This document shows positions 61,101 through 64,000 of a stretch of 64,000 bases of DNA, piece by piece. Source of the DNA: Papio anubis. Lineage: Eukaryota; Chordata; Mammalia; Primates; Cercopithecidae. The DNA lies in the NCBI RefSeq assembly GCF_008728515.1, contig NC_044995.1:9931104-9995103 (forward strand). The letters are read 5' to 3'. A program made the position numbers and the translations under genes. How positions within the stretch are numbered: position 1 is the first letter of the stretch; the number at the start of each line of letters is the position of its first letter. The notes beneath the pieces are model-generated. The model had not been told where the DNA came from and made no database searches. It worked only from the letters and a program-made list of their open reading frames with translations.

Positions 61101-64000
61101 GCCCCCGCCTCCAGGTACCGGCCCACCAGCAGGTGCATGCCCGACAGCTGGCAGAAGTCTGTGCCACAGAGGGGAGCAGAGAGAGGCCAGATGTTAGGGA
61201 CTGAACTGTGCCCCCCAAAATGCATGGGTTGATGCTCTGACCCCCAGGACCTTGGAATGTGACTGTTCTTGGAGATGGGATCTTCAAAGAGATAATTCAG
61301 GTAAAATGAAGTCCTCAGGGTGGGCCCTACTGCAATCTGACTGCTGTCCTGATAAGAGGAGATGAGAACACAGACACCCACAGGGGGACAACATAGAGGG
61401 AGGACACAAAAAATGCCTTCTGCAAGCCAAGGAGAGAGGGGCTCAGGAGAAACCAGCCCTGCCCACACCCTGATCTCAGACTTCTAGCCTCCAAAGCCGT
61501 GAGAAAATACATTTCTGTTTTTAAAGCCAGTAGTCTGTGGTGCTTGGCTAAGGTGGCCCTAAGCCGACTACCACAGCTGCTAAGGCCGGAAGAGCCAGGC
61601 TGGCTCCCACAGGGACCTGGTTCTCTCCAAACACCCAACCAGAGGTCCCTCCAAGCCCAGTACAACTCGATTCCATCGGCACTTGGGGCATTAGGGCCCC
61701 AGGCTCCAGACCACTAAATGCCAGGACTGATCCTGGTTTTTGTGACAATCTGAATGTCCCCAGGGTCAGCAAACCACAGCCCACCTCTGGTTTTTATAAA
61801 TAAAGTGGCATTGGAGAGCGTAGCCGTTGCTCAAACAGTGAAACACAGATTCCGTGACCGAGCAATTCCACACCAAGGTACAGACTCAAGAGAACCAAAA
61901 GTAGGGACTCAGATACTTACACACTCAGGTTCATGGCAGCATCATTCACAAATGACCCAAATGTCCTTAAAGGATAAAGAGATAAATGAAAACTGCTCTA
62001 GCCATACAATGGAGTATTACTCAGCCATAAAAAGGAATGAAGCAGCTGGGCGTGGTGGCTCAAGCCTATAATTCCAGCACTTTGGGAGGACAAGGTGGGC
62101 AGATCACTTGAGTCCAGGAGTTCCAGACCAGCCTGGGTAACATAGCAAAACCCCGTTGCTACTAAAAATACAAAAATGCCAGGCCTGGCCAGGCACGGTG
62201 GCTCATGACTGTAATCCCAGCACTTTGGGAGGCCGAGGCGGGTGCATCAGGAGGTCAGGAGTTCGAGACCAGCCTAGCCAACATGGTGAAACCCCATCTC
62301 TACTAAAAATAGAAAAATTAGCTGGGCGTGGTGGCGGGCGCCTATAATCCCAGCTACTCGGAAGGGCAAGGCAGGAGAATTGTTTGAACCCAGGAAGCAG
62401 AGGTTGCAGTGAGCTGAGATTGCGCCATTGCACTCCAGCCTGGGCGACAGGGTAACACTCCGTCTCAGGGAAAAAAAAAAAAAAAAAAAAATTAGCCAGG
62501 CCTGATGGCACGCACCTGTAATCCCAGCTGTTTGGGAGGCTGAGGTATGAGAATCACTGAAACCCAGCAGGTGGAAGTTGCAGTGAGCTGAGATTGCACC
62601 ACTGCACTCCAGCCTGGCAGACTGACTCAAAAAAAAAAAAAAAAAAAAAGGAATAAAGCTCGGACACACACCACAACATGGGCACGCCTTTAGCACAATC
62701 AGCCAGACACAAAAGGTCACGTGTTATAGGCATCTATATGAAATGTCCAGAATGGGCAAATTCATAGACCCAAAACACCGATTAGTTGTTGCCAGGGGGT
62801 CGGGGGAGGGCCTGCCTAATGGGTGCTGGGTCTCCTTTGTGGGCAATGGAAAAGTTCCGGAAATAGAGGTGGTGTTGCACAACACTGTGAATTGACAGTA
62901 AGTGGTAGAAACGGCCATGTGGGAAGATGCTCCCCTCAGCCCACCTTCATCAGCCCTGTGCATCCTCATTAAAACAGAAAAGATACACATATATATTTAT
63001 ATTTATATACAGAGACGGCACCTAGGCCAGGGAGGAAGTGGTATCTTTGGCTTTCGTTCTCATTTGATTACTAATAAGGTGTAAAATTGCTGCTGCTGTG
63101 ATTGGACACTCAGCACAGTGCTTAGCACACAGCAGCTGCTCAACAGATATTTCCTGAACAAGCAAAAAATGAATGAAAGAGCAAAGTCGTTAAAAGCCAT
63201 CCTGTGGACTGGAGTGGGAGTTCTCTGCCGGGTTAAGACTGGGAAACACTGGGGAGAAGTAAGCTGGGGGGTGGCAACTGCACTGCGGGTGTTCTCAGGG
63301 CACTAAATGCACTCCCAGAGGAGGGCTTCACAAACGCTGTTCAGCCCCTGTCCAAAATGAAGACACCTGACTCCCATGCCTGACATGTTACGTGTACTCT
63401 GTGCCTGGGGTTGTGCGGGCCTGGGGGTTTCTCTCAGCCCATCCTCACAAGCCTGTGTACAAGAGGAAGTCACCAGGACCTGCCCAAACCAGACTGCCAT
63501 GTAGCAGCATAGCCTGAACTATGAACCAAGGAAGTGACACCCCAAATCCACACCCTCAATGGCTACACCACACAACCCCTCCAAATGGAAGGGGGCTCTC
63601 CTCAAACCTTCTGTCAGCTCTGCTGCTTGCAGTAAAACGGCGTTTAACTCGGTCTGCAAGGCCCTGCCCACCCCCACGCTGTTTCCTACGCCTGGCCCCT
63701 CACTCACTCTACTCTGCCTCAAGGGCCTGGCTGCTGTTCCTGAACACACCAGGTGCGCTCTGGCCTCAGGGCCTTTGCACTGGCTGTTCCCGCGGTCTGG
63801 AATGTTTTTCCCAGAGATCATCCCACAACTCGCACCTCACTTCAGGTCTCTGATCAAATGTCGCCCCGGAGAGGCCTTCTCTGCCACCCCACCCATGCCA
63901 CTTTCTCTCTTGTACTCTGGGGAGTGGCAGTGGACACCCAGAGGACTAGGAGAGAAACAGCCATCTCAGAACTGATCAGGGAAGTGGGGGACCCCACCTG
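46162..64000 (-). CDS. HSPBP1: HSPBP1, Hsp70-binding protein 1 (3' part; 5' end outside window)
   Basis: Five complete coding exons: complement(46162..46236,49310..49421,49910..50006,50155..50310,60934..61158). The window's last three bases (63998..64000) are probably the end of the preceding exon. Translation runs DFCQLSGMHLLVGRYLEAGA ... RVKALFAISCLVREQEAGLL ... HKGTLCSMGMVQQLVALVRT ... LVTDFPQGVRECREPELGLE ... and ends CFSSPTDDSMDR. All junctions are GT-AG and in phase. The 221 residues present cover most of the armadillo-like helical repeat core of a protein of about 360 residues. The protein is a cytosolic Fes1-type nucleotide-exchange factor that binds the Hsp70 ATPase domain, releases nucleotide and also inhibits the ligase CHIP. 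The missing part is the Gly-rich N-terminus and first helices. No frame damage is seen. Confidence 0.95.
46500..46839 (+). mobile_element. L1 fragment, left of AluY
   Basis: 'caaatggctaatatacttaa' and 'agaaagagaaaagatgccaa' are L1 ORF2/3' words. An A-run (46618-46638) interrupts. It resumes after the Alu at 47173-47410 ('cttaaccctttaacatacct'). Confidence 0.78.
46855..47156 (-). mobile_element. Young AluY (Old World monkey type)
   Basis: Target-site duplications 'ctggagtactacttttc' lie on both sides (ending at 46855 and starting at about 47156). It carries 'cgcccgtctcggcctccc' and 'aggcttgagccaccacgccc' near its end, typical of Cercopithecidae AluY. Confidence 0.93.
47173..47840 (+). mobile_element. 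L1 3' fragment continuing into unassigned DNA
   Basis: Up to about 47410 it matches L1 3' order ('tggaaaggagcttcgtgata', 'cagccatttccctcgtagaa'). From there to 47840 more L1-like debris occurs ('tttcactgtttaccctcctg') with no coding content. Confidence 0.6.
47841..48140 (-). mobile_element. Alu element
   Basis: Antisense copy between direct repeats of 'tgtagtacact' (47828-47838 and 48138-48148). Confidence 0.92.
48180..48990. other. AT-rich HSPBP1 intron DNA holding the intron copy
   Basis: TTATT/ATTTG-rich sequence with no family I can name. It is interrupted at 48461-48748 by a copied HSPBP1 intron segment with flanking direct repeats. Confidence 0.5.
48485..48727 (+). repeat. Copy of HSPBP1 intron segment with flanking 21-bp repeats
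   Basis: This matches 49434-49676 over the same 243-bp length, with about twenty differences counted by eye. The flanks 48461-48481 and 48728-48748 are identical 21-bp direct repeats. The source begins about a dozen bases from the splice acceptor of the exon at 49310-49421. No poly(A) or poly(T) is attached. Confidence 0.93.
49075..49309. repeat. C-rich tandem words beside HSPBP1 exon
   Basis: 'cccctcccc(t/a)cacacctg(a/g)tcctcc' recurs about five times (49108, 49180, 49220, 49260, 49290 region) as a loose 40-bp repeat. It lies immediately downstream of the donor at 49309. Confidence 0.7.
49434..49676 (+). repeat. Source segment of the intron copy
   Basis: Lies in the intron between HSPBP1 exons 49910-50006 and 49310-49421. 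It is the parent or sister of the copy at 48485-48727. Confidence 0.9.
50335..50590 (+). repeat. (CACCAT)n / (CAC)n microsatellite
   Basis: About 250 bp of CAC, CAT and CACCAT units. It starts 25 bases beyond the HSPBP1 exon at 50155-50310, on its acceptor side. Confidence 0.95.
50591..51030. repeat. Anomalous ATTTACGACAT-rich low-complexity DNA
   Basis: About 440 bp composed of TTATTT, TTTACGACAT and GACATG words. It is AT-rich yet full of CpG ('acg' recurs throughout), unlike normal primate intron. It interrupts the CAC/CAT microsatellite, which resumes at 51030-51185. It is either a basecalling artefact or a very odd satellite. Confidence 0.85.
51030..51187 (+). repeat. (CACCAT)n microsatellite, right block
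   Basis: Continues the CAC/CAT repeat found at 50335-50590. Together with the anomalous block it makes an array of about 850 bp. Confidence 0.93.
51255..51670 (-). mobile_element. L1 3' end fragment (antisense)
   Basis: 'gctgaataatattccattgt', 'ggatataccacgttttatcc' and 'gtataaccatcgccactaac' are the reverse complement of the L1 3' end. Confidence 0.85.
51720..52460 (-). mobile_element. Three antisense Alu elements
   Basis: Copies at about 51722-52006, 52014-52316 and 52320-52460 (right arm only). The third looks like the remaining part of an element truncated at its left. Confidence 0.88.
52465..52570 (+). mobile_element. MIR fragment
   Basis: 'tcctcacaattatcctggag' and 'attttacagatgaggaaact' followed by 'gaggcccaaaagagcc' match MIR. 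Confidence 0.8.
52571..52845. other. HSPBP1 intron, unassigned
   Basis: Words such as 'gtagcttgtggccactaaac' suggest an old repeat; the family is not named. Confidence 0.4.
52846..53135 (+). mobile_element. Alu element
   Basis: Sense copy from 'gaccaggcgtggtggctcac' to a CA/A-rich end. Confidence 0.92.
53382..53662 (-). mobile_element. Alu copy riddled with indels
   Basis: Reads as a young monkey AluY but with scattered short deletions and insertions, for example 'gtctcgcttctgtcgcctgt' and 'gcctcccgaaaggctgacta'. The error pattern differs from ordinary mutation decay, which is mainly CpG substitutions. Confidence 0.85.
53697..54292 (-). mobile_element. Alu nested in Alu; inner copy riddled with indels
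   Basis: The outer copy (53697-53787 and 54080-54292) is interrupted by an inner copy (53788-54079). 'gttcaagcaatttt' appears on both sides (53775 and 54081) as the target-site duplication. The inner copy has the same indel-rich look as 53382-53662, while the outer is normal. Confidence 0.88.
54427..54653 (+). mobile_element. MER5A DNA transposon
   Basis: Nearly full length: 'agggtttctccacctgggca', 'gtgcattgcaggatgttgag', 'catccctggcctctacccag', 'aaaaatgtctccagacattt' and 'gtttgagaaccactg'. Confidence 0.92.
54835..55260 (+). mobile_element. L1M-type 3' end
   Basis: 'gaaatgagctatcaagccag' then 'gaaaagacatggaggaacct', followed by 'atgtacaatatcaagagtga' and 'gattgtaataaatgtgccac', are L1 3' UTR wording. 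It may extend on to 55510. Confidence 0.75.
55511..55870. other. HSPBP1 intron, unassigned
   Basis: I see no gene or repeat family here. Confidence 0.4.
55970..56345. repeat. CA-rich compound minisatellite
   Basis: About 375 bp of ACACACC, CCCATACACC and CACACATAC blocks. All six frames are nearly open, so the long frames here carry no meaning. Confidence 0.93.
56511..56992 (-). mobile_element. Alu left arm plus full Alu, antisense
   Basis: Copies at about 56511-56690 (partial) and 56696-56991. Confidence 0.9.
57000..57405. other. HSPBP1 intron, unassigned
   Basis: 'cctgttctcctcccagcctc' and neighbours look L2-like but are too weak to call. A plus-strand frame here has no domain. Confidence 0.35.
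57410..57728 (+). mobile_element. Alu element
   Basis: Sense copy from 'aggccaggcacgggggctca' to an A-rich tail. Confidence 0.92.
57735..58430 (+). mobile_element. L1 3' end carrying an internal minisatellite
   Basis: L1 order is kept: 'tatgacccaggagctccact' and 'gctaggtatacactcaagag', then the array, then 'gacacaaaaggcctcacagt', 'gattccatttgtacaaatgt' and 'tgattgcttaacgggtacag'. The array at 57969-58292 replaces and multiplies the segment that should come just before 'gacacaaaaggcc'. Confidence 0.88.
57969..58292 (+). repeat. 54-bp minisatellite, six copies, born from L1
   Basis: Units of 54 bp start 'gcactgccacccaccaccac' and contain 'tcggggacct(c/t)gc' and 'ctgtatgaaaggagccagc'. One copy has two extra bases and the last runs straight into L1 'gacacaaaaggcc'. 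Because 54 is a multiple of 3, 18-residue repeats (GSFHTAQGPRVVVGGSAT on the minus strand) stay open. Confidence 0.95.
58470..58776 (+). mobile_element. Alu element
   Basis: Sense copy from 'ggccaggcgcagtggctcac' to an A-rich tail at 58755-58790. 'aaaatgttctgaaatt' occurs on both sides (58454 and 58786) as the target-site duplication. Confidence 0.93.
58811..58848 (+). pseudogene. 5S rRNA pseudogene fragment (5' part)
   Basis: 'agccataccaccc' followed by 'gaacgcgcctgatctcatct' corresponds to the first 40 or so bases of 5S rRNA, with one missing base and a few changes. The rest of the gene, including most of the internal promoter, is absent. 'aaattag' words lie on both sides. Confidence 0.75.
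58849..58904 (+). mobile_element. L1 3' end fragment
   Basis: 'gatggctgcacaacactgtg' then 'aatatactaagtac' continues the L1 that precedes the Alu at 58470. It goes on after the next Alus at 59876-59940. Confidence 0.75.
58905..59204 (-). mobile_element. Alu element (AluJ-like)
   Basis: Diverged antisense copy, 'cagacaggtcttgctctgtc' to 'gccaccatgcctggcc'. Confidence 0.85.
59230..59875 (-). mobile_element. Two young AluY copies in tandem (monkey type)
   Basis: Copies at about 59255-59558 and 59575-59875. 'aagttacacacttta' occurs at 59211 and again at 59874, so the pair sits between one set of target-site duplications. Both end with the Cercopithecidae 'aggctt(a/g)agccacc'. Confidence 0.92.
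59940..60330. other. HSPBP1 intron, unassigned
   Basis: 'ttcttcccctgtcaaatgag' then 'gatgcaaacggtcccact' near 60265-60305 is MIR-like. The rest is unassigned. Confidence 0.4.
60331..60482 (+). mobile_element. Free left Alu monomer (FLAM-like)
   Basis: 'ggctggacatggtggatcac' to 'caagtcctgtctctatatag', then an A-rich end. Single-arm length. Confidence 0.8.
60495..60700 (-). mobile_element. MER5A-like DNA transposon (antisense)
   Basis: 'cagcaggggttctgaccata', 'ggccacccactagatactgc' and 'aatgtcctgtagtacatagg' follow the antisense order of MER5A, strongly diverged. Confidence 0.6.
61193..61580 (+). mobile_element. MaLR-type solo LTR
   Basis: Same order of words as 6992-7432: 'gaactgtgccccccaaaatg', 'ctcagggtgggccctactgc', 'gatctcagacttctagcctc', 'gtgagaaaatacatttctgt', ending in 'ccctaagccgactaccac'. 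Non-coding. It begins 35 bases upstream of the HSPBP1 acceptor at 61158. Confidence 0.75.
61790..62042 (+). mobile_element. L1 3' end fragment
   Basis: 'acagattccgtgaccgagca', 'gttcatggcagcatcattca' and 'caatggagtattactcagcc' are the usual L1 3' words. It resumes after the Alus at 62650 ('ggaataaagctcggacacac') and goes to about 62915. Confidence 0.88.
62043..62650 (+). mobile_element. Alu nested in Alu
   Basis: The outer sense copy (62043-62180 and about 62490-62650) is split in its middle A-rich linker by an inner full copy (62186-62490). It lies inside the L1 3' end. Confidence 0.88.
62651..62915 (+). mobile_element. L1 3' end fragment (continuation)
   Basis: 'catctatatgaaatgtccag', 'aatgggcaaattcatagacc' and 'gttgttgccagggggtcggg' continue the L1. 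Confidence 0.85.
63690..63925 (-). mobile_element. L2 fragment
   Basis: 'cagggcctttgcactggctg', 'cacttcaggtctctgatcaa' and 'atgtcgccccggagaggcct' are the antisense L2 3' pattern. Confidence 0.75.
63998..64000 (-). other. HSPBP1: Probable 3' end of the preceding HSPBP1 exon
   Basis: The window ends 'accccacctg', which reads CAG/gtggggt on the minus strand. An exon ending in ...GCA G would join in phase to AC TTC at 61158 and give the human order ...NAADFCQLSG. Only three exon bases are visible. Confidence 0.6.

Overview
The window is nuclear DNA from a primate, most likely an Old World monkey (macaque, baboon or green-monkey type). Alu elements make up a large share of it. Several belong to the young Cercopithecidae AluY type, recognisable by the right-end wording 'gcccgtctcggcctccc' followed by 'acaggcttgagccaccgcgcc' and by 'cacctcgcccggctag' (18755-19073, 27920-28228, 46855-47156, 59255-59875). 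The gene content and order (TMEM86B, PPP6R1, HSPBP1, all on the minus strand) match human 19q13.42. I recognised the genes by comparing translated exons with remembered human proteins, not by a database search.

Layout, left to right. 1-4238: Alu elements, a MaLR-type LTR fragment and an L1 3' end. 4239-6060: frameshifted relics of fibronectin type III exons resembling PTPRH, the next gene in the human order. 6571-6790: a 49-bp minisatellite. 6992-7432: a MaLR-type solo LTR. 7997-9555: TMEM86B, three coding exons, an intact 226-codon frame. 10575-40500: PPP6R1, with an 831-bp 3' UTR, 22 coding exons between 11406 and 28865, a long first intron and a CpG-island promoter near 40 kb. 41.2-45.5 kb: Alu-rich intergenic DNA. 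45.48-45.64 kb: a compact promoter-like cluster just past the HSPBP1 3' end. 45.78-64.0 kb: the 3' two thirds of HSPBP1, five complete coding exons with a further exon cut by the window edge.

The three genes are not an operon. They are independent minus-strand housekeeping-type genes: a lysoplasmalogenase of ether-lipid turnover (TMEM86B), a regulatory subunit of protein phosphatase 6 (PPP6R1) and an Hsp70 nucleotide-exchange factor (HSPBP1).

The most unusual items are these. PPP6R1 coding exon 8 is damaged next to a minisatellite. A 243-bp piece of HSPBP1 intron has been copied 0.95 kb away and sits between 21-bp direct repeats. A 54-bp minisatellite has grown out of an L1 3' end. An NF-Y/YY1-type promoter cluster has no assigned gene. 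Two stretches (50.59-51.03 kb and 53.39-54.08 kb) look like sequencing or assembly error rather than real DNA. I found no convincing undescribed gene system; most other long reading frames are Alu, minisatellite or antisense shadows.
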